A DNA stretch of 44,775 bases. It comes from Verrucomicrobiales bacterium (GTDB taxonomy: Bacteria > Verrucomicrobiota > Verrucomicrobiia > Limisphaerales > Palsa-1400). The stretch covers positions 12,891 through 57,665 of the forward strand of contig PLIU01000457.1 of the NCBI GenBank assembly GCA_003140095.1, given 5' to 3'. The notes under the pieces are model-generated. The model ran no database searches, had not been told where the DNA came from, and worked only from the letters and a program-made list of their open reading frames with translations. The position numbers and the translations under genes were made by a program. This document shows, in pieces, positions 28,615 to 36,862 of this stretch (the stretch's first letter is position 1; the number at the start of each line of letters is the position of its first letter).

Positions 28615-28793
28615 ATGCATCTTGTGGCTCCGAGACCCAAATGCCACAACGGATTGGGTCGCACGAGCCTCCGATCAACCGAAGCAAGAAAACACCCGCT
28701 TGGGAGTGTGTCGAAATTGACCAACGCTCGAACAAGCCGGTGAACTCAATGCTGCGCTGCTGTTGAAACGGCACCAGAGCCGTTTCCCTTTTT
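28615..28793 (+). ncRNA. candidate structured RNA (pseudoknot-containing) ending in an intrinsic terminator
   Basis: Interleaved helices TTGTGGC(28622-28628)/GCCACAA(28643-28649) and GACCCAA(28634-28640)/TTGGGTC(28654-28660); CGAGC(28664-28668)/GCTCG(28726-28730) enclosing ACACCC-gctt-GGGaGTGT (28692-28709); terminator 28765-28793. 5' end approximate. Confidence 0.42.
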
Positions 28794-28799
28794 GTTTTT
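28765..28799 (+). terminator. Rho-independent terminator-like hairpin, plus strand
   Basis: GAAACGGC-accaga-GCCGTTTC followed by ccTTTTTGTTTTT. Confidence 0.7.
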
Positions 28800-28878
28800 A
28801 GCGGAAGAGGCGCATTTTTGCAAGCGGGAAAATCGCTTTGCGAGGGATTTTTTTTTAGCCGCTGTGGGCGCGGGGAGT

Positions 28879-30033
28879 TCATCGGATTTTGATCGTGCTC
28901 AGGGCAAGGACGGCGCAGAGCACGCACAAGATGTAGAAACGATTGACGATCTGGGATTCATTCCAGCCCAATTTTTCAAAATGATGATGCAGCGGGGCCA
29001 TCAGAAAAAAGCGGCGGCCCTGGCCGTATTTAAAGCGGGTGTACTTGAACCAGCTTCTTTGGATGATGACCGAGCCGGCCTCGGCTACGAAGACTCCGCC
29101 CGCGAGCGCCAGCACCAATGGCTGATGGATGAGCACGGCGATCATGCCCAGCACGCCGCCCAGCGCCAGCGAGCCGGTGTCCCCCATGAAAACCTGAGCC
29201 GGATGACAGTTGAACCACATGAAACCTAGGCTGGCGCCGATCATGGCCGAGCAGAACACCGTCAATTCCCCCGCGCCGTTGACATGCGGAATTTGCAAAT
29301 AGGCCGCCGCCTTGTTGTTCCCCGACAAATATGTCAGTACGAGAAACACGAACGAGACGATGGCCGTGCAGCCGATGGCCAGGCCGTCCAGGCCATCGGT
29401 GAGGTTGACCGCATTGGAGCTGCCCACGATGGTCAGGGAGGTCAGGATCAGGCCAAGCACAACGCCCCCCGCGCCGAGGACCACGGGATGATTGTAAAAG
29501 GGAACCATGACCTGGCTGATCAGCGCGCTGGTGGCCGGCAGACGCCAAAGGTAGAAGGCGACAAAGAGGGCCAGCGCGCCCTGCACCCACAGCTTGATGA
29601 ACTCACGAACGCCCTGGCTGTTTTGCCGGGTGATTTTGGCGTAGTCGTCGATGAAGCCCAGGCCGCAGAGCACCACCACCGTCAGGAGTGTCAATTGAAT
29701 GAGCGTATTCCATCGCGCCCACAGCACGGTCGTCACATCCAGCACCAACACAATCATCAGTCCGCCCATGGTGGGGGTGCCGCGTTTGGTCAGAAGCCGT
29801 GATTTAAGTTGGCCGCCCTCTTCGGCGCGGTCGGCATAATTTTGGCCGAATTTCAAGTCCTTGAGCCAGAGGATCATGCGCGGCCCCAGCCACCAACTGA
29901 GCGCCAGGGCCGTGACGGCTGCGCCGGCGGTGCGGAAGGTGATGTAGTTGAAGAGCCGGAGGAAGGAAAGGATGCCCTGCAACGGCGTGTCTTTCACCAG
30001 CGCCAGCACTGTTTGGCTGAGGTAAAACAGCAT
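28879..30033 (-). CDS. mraY: phospho-N-acetylmuramoyl-pentapeptide-transferase
   Basis: RGTPTMGGLMIV; GFIDDYAKITRQNSQGV; NAVNLTDGLDGLAIGC; HHHFEKLGWNESQIVNRFYI. Confidence 0.96.
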   Translation of the reverse strand: MLFYLSQTVLALVKDTPLQGILSFLRLFNYITFRTAGAAVTALALSWWLGPRMILWLKDLKFGQNYADRAEEGGQLKSRLLTKRGTPTMGGLMIVLVLDVTTVLWARWNTLIQLTLLTVVVLCGLGFIDDYAKITRQNSQGVREFIKLWVQGALALFVAFYLWRLPATSALISQVMVPFYNHPVVLGAGGVVLGLILTSLTIVGSSNAVNLTDGLDGLAIGCTAIVSFVFLVLTYLSGNNKAAAYLQIPHVNGAGELTVFCSAMIGASLGFMWFNCHPAQVFMGDTGSLALGGVLGMIAVLIHQPLVLALAGGVFVAEAGSVIIQRSWFKYTRFKYGQGRRFFLMAPLHHHFEKLGWNESQIVNRFYILCVLCAVLALSTIKIR

Positions 30034-30034
30034 A

Positions 30035-31432
30035 TTATGGGTGGCCGTTGGCGCAGGACGCGCTCAATAGCTCGGTGATCCGTTCCAGTCGCATGGAGCG
30101 CGAGGCTTTGACCAGCACCACGTCGCCGGGCCGGGCAAATTCCTTTACCGCCTGTGCGGCCAAGTCCACCTCGTCAATCTCCACGATGCTTTTGAATCCT
30201 CTGGACCGCGCGGCGGCGGCGATCTCGCAGCCCCGCCGGCCAATGGCGAACAAATGGTCCAGGCGCGAAGCGGCCGCCCGCCGTCCGACTTCGAAGTGGG
30301 CGGCGCGGGAACATTCTCCCTGTTCGGCCATGTCGCCCAGCACGGCAACGCGCCGGCCCGCGCACGGCAGTTCGCGCAAGGTCTGCAACGCCGCCAGCAT
30401 CGAGTCCGCGTTGGCGTTGTAACTATCGTCCAGGATGCCGATGCCGCCGGGACTGGACATTTGCAGGCGCATTTTGGCCGGGACGCACGCCAGCAGGCCG
30501 TCTTGGATTTCCGCGCGCTGGAGGCCCATTTCCGCCCCCACGGTCAAAGCCAGCAGGGCGTTGGTCACCTGGTGGCGGCCCAAAAGTTTGATGCGATATT
30601 CGCCCGATAATGCCGGGTAGCGGCAATCGACCCAAAAGGACGCTCCGTTTTCGTCCACGCGGACGTTTCGTGCCACACAATCATTGCCGCGATCCAGGCC
30701 GACCAAAACGACTCGGGCGCGGGTGCGGCGGGCGAGGATTTCGCTCCAGGGATTGTCTCCGTTGAGGAATAAAACGCCGTCTGGGGGAAGGCATTCGCCT
30801 ATGCTTCCCTCCTCGCGGACCACGCCGACCAGGTCGTGGAAGAACTCCAGATGTTCGCGGCCGATGTTGGTCACGACGCCGAAACGGGGCGACATCATCT
30901 GGAGCAGCGGCATTAATTCGCCCGGATGATTGGTGCCGGCTTCCAGCACGGCCGCCTGATGAGAAGGCTCCAGGCGCAGGAGGGTCAGCGGCACGCCCAC
31001 GTCATTGTTGAAACTGGCCTCGCTCCAAAGGGTCGCCATTTTCTGGCGCAAGACTGAGGCGAGCAATTCCTTGGTTGTCGTCTTGCCGTTGGAACCGCCC
31101 ACGGCCACCACTGACAAGTCGAATGCGCGCCGGCAGGCCGCTCCCAGACGCCCCAAGGCGCGCCTGGTGTTATCAACCATAATGGCCGGGCAGGCGTTGA
31201 AACCCGGCGGCAGTTTTCCTCTTTCCGCCACTACCGCGGCGGCGCCGCGCCGGGCCGCCTCGGCCAGATAGGCGTGGCCGTCGTAACGTTCGCCCGGCAG
31301 GGCAAGGAACAAATCCCCCGTGTCAACCTGGCGAGAATCGATGCAAAGGCGCGTAATTGAGTGTGCGGACGAGCCGTTTAGCAACTCTCCTTCCATGACT
31401 TGGGCGATATTTTCCAGTGTGCGCGGTTCCAT
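30035..31432 (-). CDS. murF: UDP-N-acetylmuramoyl-tripeptide--D-alanyl-D-alanine ligase
   Basis: CIDSRQVDTGDLFLALPGERYDGHAYLAEAARRGAAA; VAVGGSNGKTTTKELLASVL; SFNNDVGVPLTLL; DDSYNANADSMLAAL. Confidence 0.94.
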   Translation of the reverse strand: MEPRTLENIAQVMEGELLNGSSAHSITRLCIDSRQVDTGDLFLALPGERYDGHAYLAEAARRGAAAVVAERGKLPPGFNACPAIMVDNTRRALGRLGAACRRAFDLSVVAVGGSNGKTTTKELLASVLRQKMATLWSEASFNNDVGVPLTLLRLEPSHQAAVLEAGTNHPGELMPLLQMMSPRFGVVTNIGREHLEFFHDLVGVVREEGSIGECLPPDGVLFLNGDNPWSEILARRTRARVVLVGLDRGNDCVARNVRVDENGASFWVDCRYPALSGEYRIKLLGRHQVTNALLALTVGAEMGLQRAEIQDGLLACVPAKMRLQMSSPGGIGILDDSYNANADSMLAALQTLRELPCAGRRVAVLGDMAEQGECSRAAHFEVGRRAAASRLDHLFAIGRRGCEIAAAARSRGFKSIVEIDEVDLAAQAVKEFARPGDVVLVKASRSMRLERITELLSASCANGHP

Positions 31433-31444
31433 AATCTTTATTCT

Positions 31445-33286
31445 TTATTGGTGTATTGCGCTCGCGGCCGCCGTCAGGGATGGCGTTCCCACCGGCTCCG
31501 GCGCAAGGTCGGGTTTGAGGTTCAAGTAACTGGCGGCCCGCTCGGCAATGGCGTGAAAAACAGGCGCGGCGACATCGCCCCCATAATGACCATCCTTCGG
31601 TTCGTCCATGACCACCGAGATACATACTTCCGGGTTGTCCGCTGGGAAAAAGCCGATGAAGGAGGAGAAGAATTTCGCCACGTATTTGCCGTTCTCGACT
31701 TTGTTCGCAGTGCCGGTTTTGCCCGCCACAGTGTAATGATCCAAATGAGCCTGCGCGGCGGTGCCTTCGCTGGTTGGGACGGTTTTCAAGGCCTTGACCA
31801 TTTCGCGGATGGTTTCCGGGCCGGCCACGCGGCGGACAGGCTGAGGCACGTATTGGACGGCCACTTTGCCATTGGGTTCCTCCAGGCGGCTAACCAGCAT
31901 CGGACGCATCAGGATGCCGTTATTGGCCAGGGCCGCCATGGCCATGACCATTTGCAACGGGGTCACGGCGATGCCCTGCCCCATGGGGATTTGGGCGATG
32001 GAAACTTTGGTCCAGTTTGTCAGCGGCCAGACCCGGCCCGGTATTTCAGCCGGCAGGGGGATGCCCGTGCGCTCGCCAAATCCAAAGTTGTGGATGTATT
32101 GCCAGAGCGTCCGCTCCCCCATGCGGATGCCAATCTTGGCCGCGCCGATGTTGGAGGACTTGGTGATGATCTGCTCCACCGTCAGCACGTCGAACGACTT
32201 GTGATCGTGCAAGAGCCGGCCCGCGTAGAAAAACTGGCCCTTGCCGCAGTCAAACAAATCGTTGAGCGTAATCAGGCGCTCGTTCAGCCCGGCTGTGACC
32301 GCCACGATTTTGAAGGTGGATCCAGGCTCAGCCTCGTCCGAGACCACCCGATTGCGCAGATCGTCCATGGGAAAGGAGCCGGGATGATTAGGGTCGAAAT
32401 TGGGCAGCGTGGCCATGGCCAGAATCTCTCCCGTGCGAGGGCGGAGCATGATGCAGGAGATGCTGATGGGCGCATGGGCTTTGACGCCCTCGGTCAGCTC
32501 GCATTCCACGATGTTCTGCAAGCCCGCGTCAATGGTCAGCACCACGTTCAGACCGTCGCGCGGGGCCACGTCCTGGTCGCGGTAAGCGACTAGTTCCCGG
32601 TGCCCACTGTCCCACTCTGTTTTCCGCCAACCTGCAAATCCGGCCAGCTTGGAGTTAAAGGAGCACTCAATGCCGCTGATGCCGGTCTGCTCGTCATCGT
32701 TGGCCACGAAACCCAAAATGTGCGCGGCCAGGCGTTGGCCGGGGTAGTAGCGGATTTGGTCGTCCTCTGGGAAGATCGCCTTGGCTCGGAGATTAGTGTA
32801 AAAGGCGCGGGAGCGCGGCTTGAGTTTCGATTCATCGATGGCGAAGGACAAAGACGACATGGTCTGCCGGATTTTTTCCCATATTTCCAGAGGCACTTTG
32901 CGTTTGAGGACGACGTATTTGGAAATATTGGTCTTGCCGTTTTCCTCCCACACCCGCGGAATCAAACGCTCGGCCAGGGAGGCTTCATTGGTTTGAAGCA
33001 ATGGGGCCAGCACGTGCGCCACGTTCTTGCGGTAAGGGCCGATGAGGGTCGGATCGGCGCAAATTACTTTGGCGGCCTGGCTGTAGGCCAAGGGAGTGCC
33101 GTGGATGTCCAGGATTTGGCCGCGCATGGGTTGCCGCTCGATGGTGCGGACGGTGTTTTGCTGGGCCAGCGCCTGGAATTCCTCGTGGCGGACGACTTGT
33201 AAATCGACCAGGCGGTAACCCAGGGCGGCCAGGGCCGCGCCGAGGAACCCAGCCATCACGTACAACTTGGCGTATTGCCTTTTCAT
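31445..33286 (-). CDS. ftsI: penicillin-binding protein 2/3, FtsI-type transpeptidase
   Basis: N-terminal TM MKRQYAKLYVMAGFLGAALAALGYRLVDLQVV; AEPGSTFKIV (SxxK), SSNIGAAKI (SxN), VAGKTGTANK (KTG). ORF track start 33448 is an alternative. Confidence 0.93.
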   Translation of the reverse strand: MKRQYAKLYVMAGFLGAALAALGYRLVDLQVVRHEEFQALAQQNTVRTIERQPMRGQILDIHGTPLAYSQAAKVICADPTLIGPYRKNVAHVLAPLLQTNEASLAERLIPRVWEENGKTNISKYVVLKRKVPLEIWEKIRQTMSSLSFAIDESKLKPRSRAFYTNLRAKAIFPEDDQIRYYPGQRLAAHILGFVANDDEQTGISGIECSFNSKLAGFAGWRKTEWDSGHRELVAYRDQDVAPRDGLNVVLTIDAGLQNIVECELTEGVKAHAPISISCIMLRPRTGEILAMATLPNFDPNHPGSFPMDDLRNRVVSDEAEPGSTFKIVAVTAGLNERLITLNDLFDCGKGQFFYAGRLLHDHKSFDVLTVEQIITKSSNIGAAKIGIRMGERTLWQYIHNFGFGERTGIPLPAEIPGRVWPLTNWTKVSIAQIPMGQGIAVTPLQMVMAMAALANNGILMRPMLVSRLEEPNGKVAVQYVPQPVRRVAGPETIREMVKALKTVPTSEGTAAQAHLDHYTVAGKTGTANKVENGKYVAKFFSSFIGFFPADNPEVCISVVMDEPKDGHYGGDVAAPVFHAIAERAASYLNLKPDLAPEPVGTPSLTAAASAIHQ

Positions 33287-33359
33287 ACTTATTCTCAATA
33301 TCAGCCGTCCGCCCGCGCCCTTCGGTTCCTCCACCCGAACGACGCGAGCGGCGGCTAAA

Positions 33360-33749
33360 TCAGTTCTTTCGCGCGGCCAAGGCCACCTTGACTGATTGCG
33401 GCTCCGGCGGCGAAGGTGGCCGGGCTGCCGGCTCATAGTCCGGCGCATCGACCAGCCGGATGACTTGCGAAAGCGCGGGCGGCCCCAGACCCAGGTTCAG
33501 TCTCTTGACCCACGCATCCAAATTAGGGGAGGAGCACAGAGTGGCCAATTGGTCGCGCCGCGTGATGTTCTCACGCTGCAGCTTGGCCAGGATCTGTTCG
33601 CGGTCCTTGATCTGGTGTCCGAGAATGTTGATCTGGTCTTTATACCAGACGTAACCGACGCCCATGCCGGCGAAGAGCGCGCACAAGGCCACCGCCAACA
33701 AGACGGGCGCCACACGCAGGGCGGTATCATTTCTTCTGTTACGAGCCAT
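33360..33749 (-). CDS. FtsL-like single-pass membrane coiled-coil protein
   Basis: TM VAPVLLAVALCALFAGMGVGYVWYKDQINILGHQIKDREQILAKLQRENITRRDQLATL; position between rsmH and ftsI. Confidence 0.68.
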   Translation of the reverse strand: MARNRRNDTALRVAPVLLAVALCALFAGMGVGYVWYKDQINILGHQIKDREQILAKLQRENITRRDQLATLCSSPNLDAWVKRLNLGLGPPALSQVIRLVDAPDYEPAARPPSPPEPQSVKVALAARKN

Positions 33750-33771
33750 TGTTTATTTCCCCGTTTCTTCG

Positions 33772-34707
33772 TTACAACCTCTGTTTCTCCAACACTCGGC
33801 ATTGCGCGCTACGGCTGCGCGGATTCTCCTTCAACTCGGCCGCGCCCGGCCGCAGGGCCTTGCGCCACACCCAGCGCAGCAGGGCCGGGCGCGGGCGCCG
33901 CAGCTCCGGCACGTCCACGGTCCCGGGCGATTCGTAATCCCGCGACAGCCGGCGGCCGAATTCCTTTACCACACGGTCCTCCACAGAGTGGAAAGAAATC
34001 ACGGCCAGCCTGCCGTCGGGTTTTAAGATCTTCACCGCCGCCTCCAATCCGCGTTGCAGAGAGCCAATTTCATCATTGACCGCTATCCGTAACGCCTGAA
34101 AAATCTTTGTGGCCGGATGCGTCTTTCGTCCCGCCCGCGGCGAAAGCTTCTCGATCAACGCCGCCAACTGCCGAGTGCGCTCAAGCGGGTGCTCCTGCCG
34201 CTCGCGCACGATTGCCCGCGCCATCCGCCGCGACTTCTCTTCGTTCCCATACCGCCAAAAAATCCCGGCCAATTCATCCGCGTCCGCTTCGTTGAGCAGT
34301 TTGGCGGCCGTCATTTCCTGGCGCTGGTCCAGGCGCATATCCAGCGGTCCATCCTCCTGGAAGCTGAACCCGCGCTCCGGCAGGTCGAGTTGCGGCGAAC
34401 TGACGCCCAAATCCAGCAGCAGTCCGTCACAACTTTCCGGTTCGAGCCAATCTGCCAATTGGGCGAAATTCCCCTGCCGAATCTCAAAGCGGCCCCTGAA
34501 CTCGGATAATCGGGCCGTGGCCGCTTCCACCGCCATGCCATCCCTGTCGCACCCCGCCAGCCGGCCCGTCGGCGCGCTCGCCCTCAACAGCGCCGCTGCG
34601 TGCCCACCGCCACCGACGGTTCCGTCGGCGATGAGACTTGTCCGGCTGGGGCGGAGGGCCTCCAGCACCTCCGCCACCATCACTGGTCTGTGAGAGAAGC
34701 CTGACAC
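33772..34707 (-). CDS. rsmH: 16S rRNA (cytosine(1402)-N(4))-methyltransferase
   Basis: HRPVMVAEVLEALRP; IADGTVGGGGHAAALL; DGLLLDLGVSSPQLDLPERGFSFQEDGPLDMRLD; VISFHSVEDRVVKEFGR. Confidence 0.96.
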   Translation of the reverse strand: MSGFSHRPVMVAEVLEALRPSRTSLIADGTVGGGGHAAALLRASAPTGRLAGCDRDGMAVEAATARLSEFRGRFEIRQGNFAQLADWLEPESCDGLLLDLGVSSPQLDLPERGFSFQEDGPLDMRLDQRQEMTAAKLLNEADADELAGIFWRYGNEEKSRRMARAIVRERQEHPLERTRQLAALIEKLSPRAGRKTHPATKIFQALRIAVNDEIGSLQRGLEAAVKILKPDGRLAVISFHSVEDRVVKEFGRRLSRDYESPGTVDVPELRRPRPALLRWVWRKALRPGAAELKENPRSRSAQCRVLEKQRL

Positions 34708-34710
34708 CTA

Positions 34711-35229
34711 TCATGGATTGGCCGTCAGTTTTTCGCGCTCAACTTCCTCACTCTGAGCCGGTTGCTTTGTGTTTTTCCCCGCTTTTTTGTCCATCATGAC
34801 CACCTCCAGGTCGTCTTCACTTAAATCGTTGCGTATCACCTTCACTTTATCCAAGGCCAACTCGGTTTGGACCGTGGGGCTTTGGAAGGGCGGCGCCTTG
34901 CGCCATGGAATCCACTGGCATGTCCAACCGGCCGGGATGACCGCCAGACGGCTCCACAATCCCGGTTTCGACGGCAGATCTTTTACCGGAGCCGGAGCCG
35001 CTAGCTTCGACGCCACAGTGACTGGGACGGGTATTTCCGGTTTGGGTTGAGGCCGCTCAGAAAAGGCCGATTGCTCGCTACGAGGCTCCGAGTGGGGCGT
35101 TGTGGGAAGCGGAAGCTTTGGTTTTGAAAACCTGGGCAATACGCTTTTTTCCAACAACTTGTAAGCGCCCGGGCGTTCTTTTAAGCCCCCAATGGTGCGA
35201 CCTTTCGTTAGTAAGCGGAAAGGGTTCAT
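34711..35229 (-). CDS. hypothetical Pro-rich protein encoded between mraZ and rsmH
   Basis: ATG 35229 one base after the mraZ stop; MNPFRLLTKGRTIGGLKERPGAYKLLEKSVLPRF...ELALDKVKVIRNDLSEDDLEVVMMDKK. Confidence 0.65.
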   Translation of the reverse strand: MNPFRLLTKGRTIGGLKERPGAYKLLEKSVLPRFSKPKLPLPTTPHSEPRSEQSAFSERPQPKPEIPVPVTVASKLAAPAPVKDLPSKPGLWSRLAVIPAGWTCQWIPWRKAPPFQSPTVQTELALDKVKVIRNDLSEDDLEVVMMDKKAGKNTKQPAQSEEVEREKLTANP

Positions 35230-35230
35230 G

Positions 35231-35686
35231 CTATTCTCCCAGCGCCTCCAAAGCTTCCTTCCAGGTGCTACTGTCCTGGGCCTGCACATCGGCGTATCTG
35301 GCCGGGCTCCAGATTTCAAAACGGTCCAAAAGCCCCACCAACACCACCTGGTTCGTTATATCCGCTTCCATCGCCATCTCCTCCGGTATGGTCAAGCGTC
35401 CCGCTGCATCCAATTTCATGCTGGTGGAAAAACTTCCAATCATGCGTTTCAAAGTGGGTTTTTGGGCAATATTTTGCACGGCATCAATTTCCGCCCGGAA
35501 TTTGGCCCAGGGCTCGGGAGGAAACACTCGCAAACAGGTGCCCGCCCGATGTTTGGGCCAAACCGTCAGCGTAAACTCGATGGGATCCTTGGGCCTCCAG
35601 CGATATGGCACAGGGAGCCTTCGCTTGATGTCCAGGCTGTGCCGGTACACCAAGGTGTAGGTCTCGCTGACGGATTCGTTCGGCAT
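35231..35686 (-). CDS. mraZ: MraZ-like transcriptional regulator
   Basis: YTLVYRHSLDIKRRLPVPYRWRP...; ASMKLDAAGRLTIPEEMAMEADI-like segment STSMKLDAAGRLTIPEEMAMEADITNQVVLVGLLDRFEIWSPARYAD; first gene of dcw cluster. Confidence 0.85.
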   Translation of the reverse strand: MPNESVSETYTLVYRHSLDIKRRLPVPYRWRPKDPIEFTLTVWPKHRAGTCLRVFPPEPWAKFRAEIDAVQNIAQKPTLKRMIGSFSTSMKLDAAGRLTIPEEMAMEADITNQVVLVGLLDRFEIWSPARYADVQAQDSSTWKEALEALGE

Positions 35687-35752
35687 TTTCTGTTAAGTTG
35701 CGTCGGTTCACAATCTACAATATGCTCCCACTATTTACTAACACTATACACC

Positions 35753-35780
35753 TTTTCCCATATTTTCCCCCATATGTCAA
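35753..35780 (-). promoter_or_regulatory. candidate MraZ operator/promoter region: two TATGGG direct repeats adjacent to TTGACA
   Basis: Minus strand TTGACATATGGGGGAAAATATGGGAAAAGG upstream of mraZ. Confidence 0.4.
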
Positions 35781-35787
35781 GCAAGAA

Positions 35788-35809
35788 GTTATTCACAATG
35801 TTATTCACA
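35788..35809 (+). promoter_or_regulatory. two tandem DnaA-box consensus sites (TTATTCACA)
   Basis: GTTATTCACA at 35788-35797 and 35800-35809; each contains TTATTCACA matching TTATNCACA; 12-nt period. Confidence 0.55.
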
Positions 35810-36067
35810 CGGTCCGTTGCGCTATTTGATAGAGGGCAAAGGCTGGTTTAACCGATTAGAGAATTCGATTTTCCTTGGTCTTTGGCTCCCAAGCTTGACC
35901 GGCCCAATCCGCGCAAAAGCAATTCCGCTTGTTACAGCACTCTTTGCGTGGCCTTGTCCTATTTTCGCGTGGCGAGAGCTTCTTCCTGGCCATTCGGTTG
36001 TCTGCACGCGGCGCCGTTTGGTGAGTCTTGCGCGCATCATGCGAGTGGATGGCTGGCCTTTTCGTTT

Positions 36068-36862
36068 TTAAGGGTAAGGGTCCTCGTCGCTAACGGCTTC
36101 CTCACACATACCAGAAGCAAGTGCCGAAATGGGCCGAAACGCCTCATCGTCACACGGGCGAATACCTTCGGGCCAGCAAGCGTGCATCCGGCATAACAAA
36201 CGCTGTTGCAATGGCGCATCCTTATTGACGCGTGCAACAAAAACCTTGATGTAATCTAGACAACACTCTCTAAGAAGTTTCCAGACGTCGCGTGCGAGAT
36301 ACCTAGGAACATAGCCGATCATGAACCGGTCGCCTTTAGCCGTCCGGAGAGCCACCGCCTGAGGAACATTGGGATTGAAAACGTCAGGTAACAAATAAAG
36401 TTCTTCGCCACCCTGAAGTTGACTAATGCGCTCCAGCGCCGGAGCCGCCATCCAGCGTAGACCGTGGAGAAAAAATTTATTCACGTAACAATTGGAGCTA
36501 TCTTTTTCCGGACAAGGAAACATTTCAATGGAATCCGTCTGCCGCCGTCCTTCGGTCACGCCGAGAATGGAGAGTGGCTCCGGGGGTTCATTCGGATCAA
36601 AGCCTCCCCACTTCAGATAGGCTTCGTATTCAGGACCTGCTCTTGGAAAGGAGCCGATTAGCGAACATCGGGAAAAGCTCCCTTGACTCGTAAATCTCCG
36701 CCAGATTCTCCATCTCGGAAAAGGCTGAAAATCCGCCATCAACCTTGCTCCGTGCGTGTAAACAAACCGATAGACACCGCCTTCGTACTCCAAGCGGCCG
36801 ACAGGTTGCCACCCGCGTTCCGGCGTTCCAGAACGCCATGCGACTAGAAGTGCATTTGACAT
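36068..36862 (-). CDS. HIRAN-domain protein with two compensating frameshifts (possible pseudogene)
   Basis: MSNALLVAWRSGTPERGWQPVGRLEYEGGVYRFVYTHGARL; PEYEAYLKWGGFDPNEPPEPLSILGVTEGRRQTDSIEMFPCPE; AVALRTAKGDRFMIGYVPRYLARDVWKLL; mid-segment EMENLAEIYESRELFPMFANRLLSKSR is in another frame (~36633-36718). Confidence 0.72.
   Translation of the reverse strand: MSNALLVAWRSGTPERGWQPVGRLEYEGGVYRFVYTHGARLMADFQPFPRWRIWRRFTSQGSFSRCSLIGSFPRAGPEYEAYLKWGGFDPNEPPEPLSILGVTEGRRQTDSIEMFPCPEKDSSNCYVNKFFLHGLRWMAAPALERISQLQGGEELYLLPDVFNPNVPQAVALRTAKGDRFMIGYVPRYLARDVWKLLRECCLDYIKVFVARVNKDAPLQQRLLCRMHACWPEGIRPCDDEAFRPISALASGMCEEAVSDEDPYP

Noticed and set aside
35700-36060. Possible oriC (AT-rich stretch plus two DnaA boxes upstream of mraZ)
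   Set aside because: Only two consensus boxes found, no dnaA/dnaN/gidA neighbourhood and no clear DUE; transcriptional regulation is the simpler reading.
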